Part shown: positions 32,958 to 41,519 of the stretch, piece by piece
Position numbering within the stretch: the stretch's first letter is position 1
Layout: every line of letters starts with the position of its first letter
Origin: Ruegeria sp. HKCCD8929
Lineage (GTDB): Bacteria; Pseudomonadota; Alphaproteobacteria; Rhodobacterales; Rhodobacteraceae
Length of the DNA stretch: 64,000 nt
Direction: 5' to 3'
Assembly (NCBI RefSeq): GCF_013031405.1
Contig: NZ_WPZY01000013.1
Location: 1 to 64,000, forward strand
Made by a program: the position numbers and the translations under genes
The notes under the pieces: model-generated
The model's database searches: none
What the model saw: only the letters and a program-made list of their open reading frames with translations
Told to the model about the DNA's origin: nothing

Positions 32958-33460
32958 TGGTCGCCATAGCCTCCCCAGAAATTGGCATCGGTCAGGATCG
33001 CCACCGGTTTGTTGCACATGAATGTGTATTTCAGGATCATGTCCAGTTCTTCGACATCGGACTGTTTGTGAAAGTGGTAGGTGGGGATGTTCATCTGGGT
33101 CAGCAGCGCCTTGGTGTGCACCGCCATTTCCACCTGACAGGCCACCGGTTCACGCAGTTCCCCGCGATACGAGATCAGCATCGGCAACGGCATCCGGTAG
33201 TATTGGATCAGCGTGGCCAACGTGTTGATCGTCACACCGATGGCGGTGTTCTGCATGATGATCGCAGGACGTTTGCCCCCCATCCATGCCCCGGCACACA
33301 GCCCCATCCCCTCGTCTTCCTTGTTCGAGGGGATGTGAAAGATGTCGTCCCGTTCGTCGATTTCCGCAATCACCCCAGCCAGTTGCTTGCACGGGACGGT
33401 GGTTACGAACGAGATATCGTTGGCGACAAGATCATCGGCGATCTTCTTGTCGATATTCAT
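32954..33460 (-). CDS. comD: Sulfopyruvate decarboxylase, alpha (pyrimidine-binding) subunit
   Basis: 168 aa. N-terminal half of the ThDP decarboxylase, with the catalytic Glu in PSNKEDEGMGLCAGAWMGG and the subunit-contact segment INTLATLIQYYRMPLPMLISYRGE. The start at 33460 follows the ribosome site AGGAAGG. The stop overlaps comE (ATGA). It lies immediately after the usp gene in the sulfonate operon. Confidence 0.85.
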   Translation of the reverse strand: MNIDKKIADDLVANDISFVTTVPCKQLAGVIAEIDERDDIFHIPSNKEDEGMGLCAGAWMGGKRPAIIMQNTAIGVTINTLATLIQYYRMPLPMLISYRGELREPVACQVEMAVHTKALLTQMNIPTYHFHKQSDVEELDMILKYTFMCNKPVAILTDANFWGGYGDQ

Positions 33461-33506
33461 ATCTGACTTGCCTTCCTGTTTGAGCGCATGTCGCGCATTT
33501 TCCGAA

Positions 33507-33917
33507 TTAGCTGCTGCGGTGGACATGCACGGCGCAGGATGCGTGCCGGACGACACGCGAGGCCGTGGAGCCCAGGAAATAGTCGGTGAGGCCCGGCTTG
33601 TGCGACCCGATCACGATGCAGTCGATGCCTTTGGCGTCCGCAAAATCGATGATCGAGCGCGACGTGTGACCTTTGACAATCTCGGGCCTGACATCCGGCA
33701 GGTCTTCCAGTTTTTTCTGCATCATCCGATGCGCCTGTTTGAAACCCTCTTTGACGGTGGCCTCGTCCAGATACACACTCACCGAGCCCTGCGGCGACTC
33801 GTAGACATGCAGGGCAATAATCTCGCCGTTGCTGGCGCAAAGCGCCTTTGCGACTTGCAGGGTGTGGCCCGAAATGTCGTGATCGAGCGCCATCGGGACG
33901 AGAATTCTGGTGTACAT
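33507..33917 (-). CDS. Universal stress protein (UspA family)
   Basis: 136 aa. UspA fold with the ATP-binding motif GSHKPGLTDYFLGSTASRVVRHASCAVHVHR at the C-terminus, so it probably binds ATP. It lies between the Zn dehydrogenase and comD in the middle of the operon, 29 bp after the former. Its role there is unknown; it may sense the energy drop when sulfonates are the carbon source. Confidence 0.9.
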   Translation of the reverse strand: MYTRILVPMALDHDISGHTLQVAKALCASNGEIIALHVYESPQGSVSVYLDEATVKEGFKQAHRMMQKKLEDLPDVRPEIVKGHTSRSIIDFADAKGIDCIVIGSHKPGLTDYFLGSTASRVVRHASCAVHVHRSS

Positions 33918-33946
33918 TTCTGCCTCCGTTGCCTGTTCAGTTGTGT

Positions 33947-34927
33947 CTACATCCACGGGGTCAACACGATTTTTGGCGCAGCGACCCTGCCCGCGCGCAG
34001 ATCCTGAAATGCATCGGCACCATAGGCCAGCGAACGTTGTTCGAACCAGTCCAGCGGGCCAAGGCGGCCGTCGAAAATGGCCTGCGCCGTCTCGCGGAAA
34101 TCCTCGGCAGTATAGGTATATGTACCGATGAACGTGATTTCCTGCAGCGTCATTTTTCGGATATCGAGCCCGCCGGTATCCTCACCCAGCCCCACATGAG
34201 CAATAACCCCCCCCGGCTGTGCAAGAGCCGAGGCCGCAGCACGGGTTACAGCATAGCCCACCGCGTCGATCACGATGGGGAATTGCCCTTCAGCTTCGGC
34301 CACCGCGTTCTGGCGGCACCGGTCCGCCAAAAACGTGCGCCGAATGTCGTTGGGCTCCACCACCGTGACATCGCGAACGCCCATCGCGCTCAGCGCCAGT
34401 GCCGCGGCAAGGCCTATGGCACCGCCGCCGATCACCAGCGCACGCTTGTCCAAATCCCGGTGCGCCGCCTCAAGCGCAAGCCGGGCCGCGTGCCAACTGA
34501 CCGCCAGCGGCTCGGCTAAAGCTGCCTTGGCCAGGGGCACGTCGCCCGGAACCTCGACGAAATTGCGGTCAGGCACGGCCACAAATTGCGCAAATGCGCC
34601 CTCTCTTGGTGGCATCGAGATGATTTGCCGGTCCGGGCAGATATTCTCGCGCCCGCTCGCGCAGGCGCGGCAGCTTCCACAGGTGACCAGCGGATTGATC
34701 GTCACGCGCGTCCCATCGCGCGCGCCGCCAATCACGACGCCCGCAGCTTCGTGACCGAGGATCAGAGGCGCGGGCCTGCGTGCGTCATGGCCAAGATAGG
34801 CGTGCATGTCCGACCCGCAGATGCCGACCGCCTCGACGCGGATCAGATGCTCTCCGGCCTTCGGCCGCGCATCGGGAACCTCGCGAAACCCCAGATTCTC
34901 AACGCCGTCATACACAAGCGCCTTCAT
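33947..34927 (-). CDS. hpsP: Zn-dependent medium-chain dehydrogenase, putative DHPS 2-dehydrogenase
   Basis: 326 aa MDR. The catalytic zinc site is GICGSDMHAYLG plus GHEAAGVV; the structural zinc loop is CGSCRACASGRENIC. The cofactor domain has VIGGGAIGLAAALALS. It overlaps the SDR gene by 4 bp. In the DHPS pathway, HpsO and HpsP interconvert DHPS enantiomers through the 2-keto form so HpsN can use both. The HpsP letter is assigned by gene order and is tentative. Confidence 0.72.
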   Translation of the reverse strand: MKALVYDGVENLGFREVPDARPKAGEHLIRVEAVGICGSDMHAYLGHDARRPAPLILGHEAAGVVIGGARDGTRVTINPLVTCGSCRACASGRENICPDRQIISMPPREGAFAQFVAVPDRNFVEVPGDVPLAKAALAEPLAVSWHAARLALEAAHRDLDKRALVIGGGAIGLAAALALSAMGVRDVTVVEPNDIRRTFLADRCRQNAVAEAEGQFPIVIDAVGYAVTRAAASALAQPGGVIAHVGLGEDTGGLDIRKMTLQEITFIGTYTYTAEDFRETAQAIFDGRLGPLDWFEQRSLAYGADAFQDLRAGRVAAPKIVLTPWM

Positions 34928-35685
34928 TTTGCGGTAAATCCCCCATCAACCATCAGAACCTGTCCGGTCACGTAATCGGACGCGGCTGAGCAGAGAAACA
35001 AGATCGGTCCATCGATATCCTCGACCCTGCCGTTACGCTGTATACATGTTTGCGCGGCATTTCGGGCAGACCGTTCGGGGTCGTCAAACACTGCCTGCGT
35101 CAGTTCGGTCGGGAAGAACCCAGGGCCAATCGCGTTCGCGGTTATGCCGAACCTCGACCAGGCTTCGGCCATCGCGCGGGTAAGCTGCGCCACACCCGCC
35201 TTTGAAGCGCCGTAAGCAATGCCGCCCGGAAAGGCCCGCGTCGTTTGCAGAGACGCGAAATTCACGATGCGCCCCCAACCTTTTTCCTTCATCGCCGGAA
35301 CCATCAGTTGGCTGAGAAAGAACGGCGCGCTGAGGTTGAGCGCCAAAGTCTGATCCCAACCCTCTGTCGTGATCTCATCCGCCGGTTCGCGCGTGTTCAC
35401 TCCAGCGGCATGAATGACGATGTCGGGCGCACCGAACTTTTCGGAAACCGAGTCCCGAAGGGCCTCAAGACCATCCCGGTCCGAGACATCGGCAACCACT
35501 GCAGCGGCACGACTGCCAATGTCGCCGCATAGCTGGTCCAATGCCTCTTTGCGCCGGGCCACGGCCACGACATTGGCCCCTGCCGCCGCCAGAACCTGAG
35601 CCACACGCCGCCCCAGACCGGAGCTTGCCCCGGTCACACAGGCCACGCGGCCAGTCAGGTCAAAAAGGCCCCGGGGATCATCCAT
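34924..35685 (-). CDS. hpsO: SDR-family dehydrogenase, putative DHPS 2-dehydrogenase
   Basis: 253 aa. SDR with TGASSGLGRRVAQVL (cofactor), NFASLQTTRAFPGGIAYGASKAGV (the Ser, Tyr and Lys of the active site) and TVTGQVLMVDGG-type tail. The start ATG 35685 overlaps the hpsN end by 8 bp. In the operon it stands between hpsN and the Zn-dehydrogenase, the position of hpsO in known DHPS clusters. Letter assigned by order, tentative. Confidence 0.75.
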   Translation of the reverse strand: MDDPRGLFDLTGRVACVTGASSGLGRRVAQVLAAAGANVVAVARRKEALDQLCGDIGSRAAAVVADVSDRDGLEALRDSVSEKFGAPDIVIHAAGVNTREPADEITTEGWDQTLALNLSAPFFLSQLMVPAMKEKGWGRIVNFASLQTTRAFPGGIAYGASKAGVAQLTRAMAEAWSRFGITANAIGPGFFPTELTQAVFDDPERSARNAAQTCIQRNGRVEDIDGPILFLCSAASDYVTGQVLMVDGGFTAK

Positions 35686-36985
35686 CTGCGGTGAGGTCGA
35701 ATTGTTCGTCGGGAAAGTATTTGGCAAGCCGCACATCTGCTGCACGCGCGTGCCCCTCCATTCCTTCCAGACGCGAGATACGCGCGGTCGCCTCGGCAAT
35801 CGGTTTCGAGCCTTCGCGGGTGGCGCGCTGCCAGGTGACGATCTTCATGTATTTATGCACGCTCAGCCCGCCAGTATAGCTGGCCGCGCCGGATGTGGGC
35901 AGCACGTGATTGGTTCCGGTGGCTTTGTCTCCATAGGATACTGTGGTCTCTTCTCCCAGAAACAGAGAGCCATAGCAGGTCAGCCGATCCAGCCACCAAT
36001 CCAGATCTGCGGCCTGAACCGTCAGATGTTCGGGCGCGTATTCGTCAGAACAGGCGGCCATTTCCTCGCGGTCCGAACAGACGATCACCTCGGCATAGTC
36101 ACGCCACGCGGCAAAGGCATTGTCGCGGTTCAACTCGGGCAGATCGTCGATCAGTGCCGGCACCAGTTCCATGACTTTCTGGGCCAGGTCCCGGTCATCG
36201 GTCACCAGCCAGACGGGCGAGTTATACCCATGCTCGGCCTGACTGACCAAATCCGTTGCAACTACATGCGCGTCTGAGGTGGCATCCGCCAAAATCAGGC
36301 TGTCGGTCGGTCCCGCGATCATGTCGATGCCGACCTTGCCATAGAGAATGCGCTTGGCTTCGGCCACGAACTGATTGCCCGGCCCCACAAGGATATTGGC
36401 GCGGGGCAAGCCGAACAGTCCGTAAGTCATTGCGGCCACGCCCTGCACGCCGCCCATGGCCAGAATGCTGTCCGCGCCGCAGATATGCGCGGCATAGACA
36501 ATCGCAGGCGCGACACCTTCCCCCGGGCGCGGGGGAGAGCAAGCGGTGATATGGCGGCATCCCGCAACCTTGGCCGTGGTGACAGTCATGATGGCACTTG
36601 CAACATGGCTGTAGCGCCCACCGGGGACATAACAGCCCGCCGCATCCACCGGGATCGCCTTTTGACCGGCGATAAATCCGGGCACGATCTCCGTCTGCAC
36701 ATCGGACACGGTCGCCTTTTGCGTTTCCGCAAACCGGCGCACATTGTCATGGGCAAACCGGATATCCGCTTTGAGCTTTTCGGGAACCAGCGCGCAGGCG
36801 GCCTCGATCTCGGCCGCGCTCATCAGCACATTGCCGTCATATTTGTCGAACTTGGCGGCGTATTCCTGCGCCTTGGCATCTCCGCCCGCCTCGATGTCGG
36901 CGAGAATGGTCTTGACCGTATCATGCACCTCCGTCGCGTGCGATTGCGCCGTCAGGGTCGCCTTTTTCAGATAGTCACGAGGCAT
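35678..36985 (-). CDS. hpsN: Sulfopropanediol 3-dehydrogenase
   Basis: 435 aa, a histidinol dehydrogenase homologue. Conserved blocks are CYVPGGRYSH, PPRPGEGVAPAIVYAA, LVGPGNQFVAEAK, the zinc-binding QAEHG, catalytic Glu-His in APEHL, and DKATGTNHVLPT. There is no histidine pathway gene nearby, and the adjacent TRAP transporter plus comDE fit the DHPS route. HpsN performs two successive oxidations of (R)-DHPS to (R)-sulfolactate in the roseobacters and Cupriavidus. Confidence rests on the locus as a whole. Confidence 0.88.
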   Translation of the reverse strand: MPRDYLKKATLTAQSHATEVHDTVKTILADIEAGGDAKAQEYAAKFDKYDGNVLMSAAEIEAACALVPEKLKADIRFAHDNVRRFAETQKATVSDVQTEIVPGFIAGQKAIPVDAAGCYVPGGRYSHVASAIMTVTTAKVAGCRHITACSPPRPGEGVAPAIVYAAHICGADSILAMGGVQGVAAMTYGLFGLPRANILVGPGNQFVAEAKRILYGKVGIDMIAGPTDSLILADATSDAHVVATDLVSQAEHGYNSPVWLVTDDRDLAQKVMELVPALIDDLPELNRDNAFAAWRDYAEVIVCSDREEMAACSDEYAPEHLTVQAADLDWWLDRLTCYGSLFLGEETTVSYGDKATGTNHVLPTSGAASYTGGLSVHKYMKIVTWQRATREGSKPIAEATARISRLEGMEGHARAADVRLAKYFPDEQFDLTADG

Positions 36986-36997
36986 ATTCAGAAAATC

Positions 36998-38326
36998 CTA
37001 CTGGTAGATTTCAGGTAGCAAGGTTGTCGAGACCGCTGGCAAGTAGGCGATCAGAAGAACCACGATCAGCATCGTTAATACAAAAGGCACGGCCCGGGCG
37101 GCAATTTTCAGAATCGACTCACCGGTAATGCCAGATACGACAAACAGGTTCAGACCCAGCGGCGGTGTGATAAAGCCAACGCCCAGCGCCGTGATCATCA
37201 TGATGCAGAACTGGATCTCGTTCATGCCGATATTGTCGGCCAGCGGCTTCAGGATCGGCGCAAGGATCACGATGTTCGGGGTGGTTTCCATCACGCAGCC
37301 CGCAGCAATCAGGATGGCCACCATCAGCAGGATCAGAATGTAGGGATCGTCCGTCAGCGAGGTGACAGAGGTCACGAACCCCTGCGGCACGCCCATGATC
37401 GCCAGCGCTTCGGCCAGCGGGGCCGAGAATGCGATGATGGGCAGGATGACCCCGTTCACCTTGGCCGAACTCACCAGCATCGACGGAAAATCCGCCAGCG
37501 TCAGCGTGCGCAGGATGAAACCCATGGCTATGGTGACGACCACGGCCGTGGCGCCGGCCTCGGTCGGCGTCAGACGCCCCGAGAAAATACCGTAAAAGAT
37601 GATACCCGGCACGATGAAGGCGTACCAGCCGGATTTCAGCGCGCTGCCCAGATTGCCCAGCCACTCGCCAGCGCTCATCATGCCGCCGCCTTCATAGGCG
37701 TAGAGCCGGTTCATGATGATATTCGTGACCAGGATCGAAACCAGGATCGCAAGACCGGGGATGAGCGCGGCCAGAAACAACGTCGAGGCAGAAATGCCCA
37801 GCACCAGGCCGATGATGATATAGGCGATAGACGGAGGGATCAGGATGCCGGTACACGCCCCGGCGGCGACCAGAGCACAGGCATAGGGGCGCGGATAGCC
37901 GCTTTCGACCAGACGGTTGATGGTCATGCGGCCCACAGCGGCGGCCCCCGCCGCGTCCGAGCCGGAGATGGCGGCGAACATGCCGCAGACCAGCACGGTC
38001 GCCGAACCGAAACCGCCCTTGGCGAAACAGGTCAGGGCCTCGGCCACATCCAGAAACTTGCGCGAGAGCCCAGTGCGCACCAGCACGTCGCCGGTCAAGA
38101 TGAACAGCGGCACGGCGGTCAGAGCAAAGGCGTCAATGCCTGCAAACAGGCTTTCACCGACGAGGCTGAGCGGCAGGTCACCGGACATGATCAGCATGGT
38201 GATTGCCGCCGCCCCGATGGCCGCCCAGACGGGAACCGCCAAGGCAATCAGGGCCACGAACATGATCACCGGCAGATAGAAATCCCAGCCGAGTTCAACG
38301 GTTTGATTGAGCGAATTCCAAAGCAT
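36998..38326 (-). CDS. hpsM: TRAP transporter large membrane subunit (DctM type)
   Basis: 442 aa with about 12 membrane helices. DctM signatures include ALTAVPLFILTGDVLVRTGL, GSDAAGAAAVGRMTINRL and LVAAGACTGILIPPSIAYII, and the last helix ends FITPPLGLNLFVVSGI. It forms the cation-coupled channel of the sulfonate importer with the Q and P subunits. It lies 11 bp downstream of DctQ and 12 bp upstream of hpsN. The letter M is by order. Confidence 0.9.
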   Translation of the reverse strand: MLWNSLNQTVELGWDFYLPVIMFVALIALAVPVWAAIGAAAITMLIMSGDLPLSLVGESLFAGIDAFALTAVPLFILTGDVLVRTGLSRKFLDVAEALTCFAKGGFGSATVLVCGMFAAISGSDAAGAAAVGRMTINRLVESGYPRPYACALVAAGACTGILIPPSIAYIIIGLVLGISASTLFLAALIPGLAILVSILVTNIIMNRLYAYEGGGMMSAGEWLGNLGSALKSGWYAFIVPGIIFYGIFSGRLTPTEAGATAVVVTIAMGFILRTLTLADFPSMLVSSAKVNGVILPIIAFSAPLAEALAIMGVPQGFVTSVTSLTDDPYILILLMVAILIAAGCVMETTPNIVILAPILKPLADNIGMNEIQFCIMMITALGVGFITPPLGLNLFVVSGITGESILKIAARAVPFVLTMLIVVLLIAYLPAVSTTLLPEIYQ

Positions 38327-38337
38327 CCCGAACTCCC

Positions 38338-38850
38338 TTAATCAAACAGCTTGTCGCCTTCGAAGACGGGTTTGCCGTCTCGCAAAGCGATGAAATCACG
38401 ACGAAAAGACTGAAGCAGGCGCCAGATCATCAGGGCAAATCCGGTCGGCACGGCCATCAGAAACCAGACCTTGGACACACGCAGACCATCGGTGACGGAT
38501 CCGAACTTGGCCGAGACATGCACGGCCTCAAACGACCAATAGAGCGCGATGATCGCGACCACGAACATCACCAGATCGCCGAAGATATACAGCAGCGCCT
38601 TCGGGCGCGGCCCGAGATAGTGCATGATCACGTCGATGCGGATATGGGCGCGTTCCTTGACTGCGGCGGCGGCGCCGATCCATGCCAGATAGATGAACGA
38701 ATAGCGCACGATCTCTTCGCCCCAGATCGACGAATAGGCAAACAGTTCGCGCCGCACCACTTCGATGGCCATCGTGATGACCAGCATCACGTAGAACACC
38801 AAAAGCAGCCATCGTTCGGCATTGCGGTCGACTTTGCGCAAAACGCTCAT
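38338..38850 (-). CDS. hpsL: TRAP transporter small membrane subunit (DctQ type)
   Basis: 170 aa, four helices. The DctQ core is YSSIWGEEIVRYSFIYLAWIGAAAAVKERAHIRIDV. A hairpin in the 111-bp gap separates it from DctP. It partners DctM. No unusual feature. Confidence 0.9.
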   Translation of the reverse strand: MSVLRKVDRNAERWLLLVFYVMLVITMAIEVVRRELFAYSSIWGEEIVRYSFIYLAWIGAAAAVKERAHIRIDVIMHYLGPRPKALLYIFGDLVMFVVAIIALYWSFEAVHVSAKFGSVTDGLRVSKVWFLMAVPTGFALMIWRLLQSFRRDFIALRDGKPVFEGDKLFD

Positions 38851-38930
38851 CTCTTACCCCAGAGTTTGGCAGCACACCGCACGCCAGCCGAAAGCTGACC
38901 CGCAGGTCGTAAAGCAAATGTCAGAGAGAA

Positions 38931-38951
38931 CGGGCACCGGACCGGTGCCCG
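38931..38951 (-). promoter_or_regulatory. Hairpin between dctP and dctQ
   Basis: CGGGCACCGG, one base, CCGGTGCCCG: a perfect 10-bp stem starting 10 bp beyond the dctP stop (minus strand). A strong structure after the substrate-binding gene commonly protects its upstream mRNA, giving more binding protein than membrane subunits. No T-run follows, so full termination is unlikely. Confidence 0.6.
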
Positions 38952-38961
38952 CTCGGGATTG

Positions 38962-40110
38962 TCACGCGTCGTGGACGTAATATTTGCCCTGCGTGCCGGC
39001 CGCCTCTTCCAGCTTGGCAAAGGCATCCATGGAACCGGCGAGTTCGGTTTTGAACTCATCCCATTCCGGGCGCTGGTAACCGCCGGCTTCCTGCCATTCT
39101 CCCAGCTGATCTGCGCTCAGGGAATGGAACTCCACACCGGCCTTGGTCAGTTCCGCCATCGCATAGGCGCGTGCCGAGGGCACCTTGGACAGGTTCTGAT
39201 GCGCGGTCATTTCCGAGCCCCACATGATTCCGTCCTGCACGTCCGCCGGCATCGAGTTGAACCATTCCAAGTTGCACGAATAGACCTGACTGTCCGGCAC
39301 CGCCTGCGTGAACGTCACGTGGCTGAGAATGTCTTTGAATCCAAAGACATAAAGCGCGCCTACCGACGGGTCGAGCGCATCGGCCACACCCTGCTTGATT
39401 GCGGACGGAGTTTCACCCCAGGCCACCGGCGTCGGGTTGGCGCCAACCATCCGGTAATATTGCTGCAACATCTTCGATCCAGGCACGCGGAATTTCACGC
39501 CCGACAGATCGCTCGGGCTGAGCACGGCCCCGGCACCGCCCTTGCGCACGGCCACCACGCGCGGGTCGATATTGACATAGAACAACGCCTTGAACCCGTT
39601 GGCCTCGATCTTTGGATGCACCTCTGCATTCCAGTAATCCGAGGTCACAAGGTTGGTGAACCGCTGATTTGAGCCACACAGATAGGGCATGTTGATCAGA
39701 TCGACCGTGGACGCAAAAGGCGCGAAGTTCGACAGCGAGTGCTGCGCCGCCTGAATAGTGCCGCCCTGCACCTTTTGAACCAGCGAACCACCGGCGCCGA
39801 GCTGACCGCCTGGTGCAAGCTTGACATAGACCTTGCCGTTCGTTGCGTTCTGAATGTTCTCCTTGAGGTCCAGCTGCATGATCGGATAGCTGCGCGAGGC
39901 GCCCAGAACGTAGGCGGTCGCGATCGTCATGACGTGCTCGGCGGCCTTCTCGCGCTCACGCTCCTCCTTGGCGGTTTGCGCTGCGGCCTCGGAAGACCAA
40001 AGCACGCCGCCCGCGCCTGCAACCAGTGCCGCCGTGAACGCCCCTGAGGCGCTGAGCTTTAGAAAATTACGGCGCTCTGCCGAGGCGAGATCTTTCTTGT
40101 CGTTGTCCAT
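38962..40110 (-). CDS. hpsK: TRAP transporter substrate-binding protein (DctP type)
   Basis: 382 aa. A twin-arginine signal ERRNFLKLSASGAF (12-25) exports it folded by the Tat system. Periplasmic two-lobed binding protein with the DctP pattern (GQLGAGGSLVQKVQGGTIQ, LINMPYLCGSN, FRVPGSKML). The Arg in this last segment normally binds a carboxylate; here it would meet the sulfonate. The start at 40110 has GGGAGGG 6 bp upstream. The ligand is inferred from the operon. Confidence 0.87.
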   Translation of the reverse strand: MDNDKKDLASAERRNFLKLSASGAFTAALVAGAGGVLWSSEAAAQTAKEEREREKAAEHVMTIATAYVLGASRSYPIMQLDLKENIQNATNGKVYVKLAPGGQLGAGGSLVQKVQGGTIQAAQHSLSNFAPFASTVDLINMPYLCGSNQRFTNLVTSDYWNAEVHPKIEANGFKALFYVNIDPRVVAVRKGGAGAVLSPSDLSGVKFRVPGSKMLQQYYRMVGANPTPVAWGETPSAIKQGVADALDPSVGALYVFGFKDILSHVTFTQAVPDSQVYSCNLEWFNSMPADVQDGIMWGSEMTAHQNLSKVPSARAYAMAELTKAGVEFHSLSADQLGEWQEAGGYQRPEWDEFKTELAGSMDAFAKLEEAAGTQGKYYVHDA

Positions 40111-40133
40111 CAATTGCCCTCCCATTGGACAAA

Positions 40134-40319
40134 TCAGCTTCCGTCGTTGTTTTTGCGGTCAGCTTCCTTCTTCAGAATTGCGACAACGAACAGGATCGAC
40201 GCCGCGAACAGAACCAACATTTCGCCCACATCGCCCAAGAACGCGCTGTTCGCGAATGCACCCAGGGCAACGTTTGCGAAGTAAATTGCAAACACGGCAA
40301 CGGACGCGACGAGAAACAT
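40134..40319 (-). CDS. Small two-helix membrane protein at the head of the DHPS operon
   Basis: 61 aa from ATG 40319. Two hydrophobic stretches (about 2-24 and 33-48) and a charged tail KKEADRKNNDGS. Ribosome site AGGAG lies 8 bp upstream. A GTG 11 codons earlier would also be in frame but the ribosome site favours the ATG. It precedes dctP by 23 bp. I do not recognise a named family; it may help the TRAP complex in the membrane. Confidence 0.7.
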   Translation of the reverse strand: MFLVASVAVFAIYFANVALGAFANSAFLGDVGEMLVLFAASILFVVAILKKEADRKNNDGS

Positions 40320-40355
40320 TGGCAAGGCTCCTGCGGGAATCGGCTCATTCACCTT

Positions 40356-40390
40356 TGTAAGCGCTTACATTGATAATGCAAGCGCTTACA
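40356..40390. promoter_or_regulatory. Twin LacI-type operators of the DHPS operon
   Basis: TGTAAGCGCTTACA (40356-40369, perfect 14-bp palindrome) and TGCAAGCGCTTACA (40377-40390, one mismatch). Centres are 21 bp apart, two helical turns, so two dimers would bind the same DNA face. The core AAGCGCTT fits the CG-centred operators of the GalR/LacI group. They lie between the small membrane protein gene and the LacI-family gene. Confidence 0.85.
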
Positions 40391-40456
40391 TTGCAAGGTG
40401 TCCAAATACTCGCATTGGTGCTAAGGATTAAGCGAAACCGATTTGCGAGATTGGGA

Positions 40457-41479
40457 ATGTCGAATATGCGGTCAGCACCTACTCTGGACGACGTTGCCAA
40501 AAAGGCCGGGGTGTCCACGGCGACGGTCTCGCGCTGCCTGAACGCGCCTGACAGGGTGGTCGAGGCCACGCGCAAGCGCGTGATGTCCGCTGTTGAAACG
40601 CTGGGATACACGCCCAATTTCGCGGCACGGGTGATGGCCGCCAAGCGAACCTTCACCATCGGCGCGATCATCCCGACGATGGAAAACGCGATCTTTGCAC
40701 GGGGTCTGCAGGCATTTCAGGAAGAGCTGCACCGAAGGGGATACACGCTGCTGGTTTCAAGTTCCGCCTACAAGCCCGACGTCGAGGAAGAGCAGATCAG
40801 AACCCTGGTCGCGCGTGGCGCGGACGGGCTGCTGTTGATCGGCCATGATCGCGATCCCAAGATCTACGAGTATCTCGAGCGTCAGAAAACGCCCGCACTG
40901 GTCGCCTGGTCCTTCATTCCCGACGCCCGCACGCCTTCTATCGGGTTCAGCAACCGGGATGCGATGTTTGCCCTTGCGCAAGAGGTGATCAGGCTCGGCC
41001 ATACCCGGATCGGGATGATCTCCGGCATCAGTCAGGGCAATGATCGCGCGCGATTGAGGATCAAGGGTGTCAAGGATGCGCTGGCGGCAAACGGGCTGCC
41101 CCCGGAGGCGCTGTCCGTGATCGAAACATCCTATGAGATCGAGAGCGGGGCCGACGCCTTTGCCGGTTTGATGTCCGGCGGTCCGTCGCCAAGTGTTGTG
41201 CTGTGCGGGAACGATGTGTTGGCGGCAGGCGCGCTTCGCAAGGCGCTCCAGCTTGGGATGCGCGTTCCCGAGGATGTTTCAATCACCGGTTTCGACGACA
41301 TCGAACTGGCCCGGATCGTCAGTCCGGCGCTGACGACCGTGCACGTCCCACATCGGGAAATGGGGCTTCGGGCTGCTTGCGGGCTGGTTGACATGGTCGA
41401 GCGCAAGACAGCCGCAGCCTCGATCAATCTTGAGACGGAGATCAAGATGCGCGCATCGCTTGGCCCATGCCCGAAGTGA
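40457..41479 (+). CDS. LacI-family regulator of the DHPS operon
   Basis: 340 aa. LacI helix-turn-helix TLDDVAKKAGVSTATVSRCLN near residue 7-27, hinge AARVMAAKRT, and a periplasmic-binding-like effector domain (NDVLAAGALRKALQLGM, VSITGFDDIELARIVSPALTT). The start ATG 40457 is 66 bp after the second operator. It is divergent from the operon, so it probably represses both until a pathway sulfonate binds. Regulators of other DHPS loci may belong to other families. Confidence 0.9.
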   Translation: MSNMRSAPTLDDVAKKAGVSTATVSRCLNAPDRVVEATRKRVMSAVETLGYTPNFAARVMAAKRTFTIGAIIPTMENAIFARGLQAFQEELHRRGYTLLVSSSAYKPDVEEEQIRTLVARGADGLLLIGHDRDPKIYEYLERQKTPALVAWSFIPDARTPSIGFSNRDAMFALAQEVIRLGHTRIGMISGISQGNDRARLRIKGVKDALAANGLPPEALSVIETSYEIESGADAFAGLMSGGPSPSVVLCGNDVLAAGALRKALQLGMRVPEDVSITGFDDIELARIVSPALTTVHVPHREMGLRAACGLVDMVERKTAAASINLETEIKMRASLGPCPK

Positions 41480-41519
41480 CATAGGCCCGTTTGCAAGGAT
41501 CACGGTAGGGGCGCAGTGG

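Noticed and set aside
32403-33460. comDE as phosphonopyruvate decarboxylase linked to the tmp phosphonate locus
   Set aside because: The genes lie in the sulfonate operon, not beside the phosphonate genes, and the adjacent hpsN and FMN dehydrogenase supply a sulfopyruvate route.
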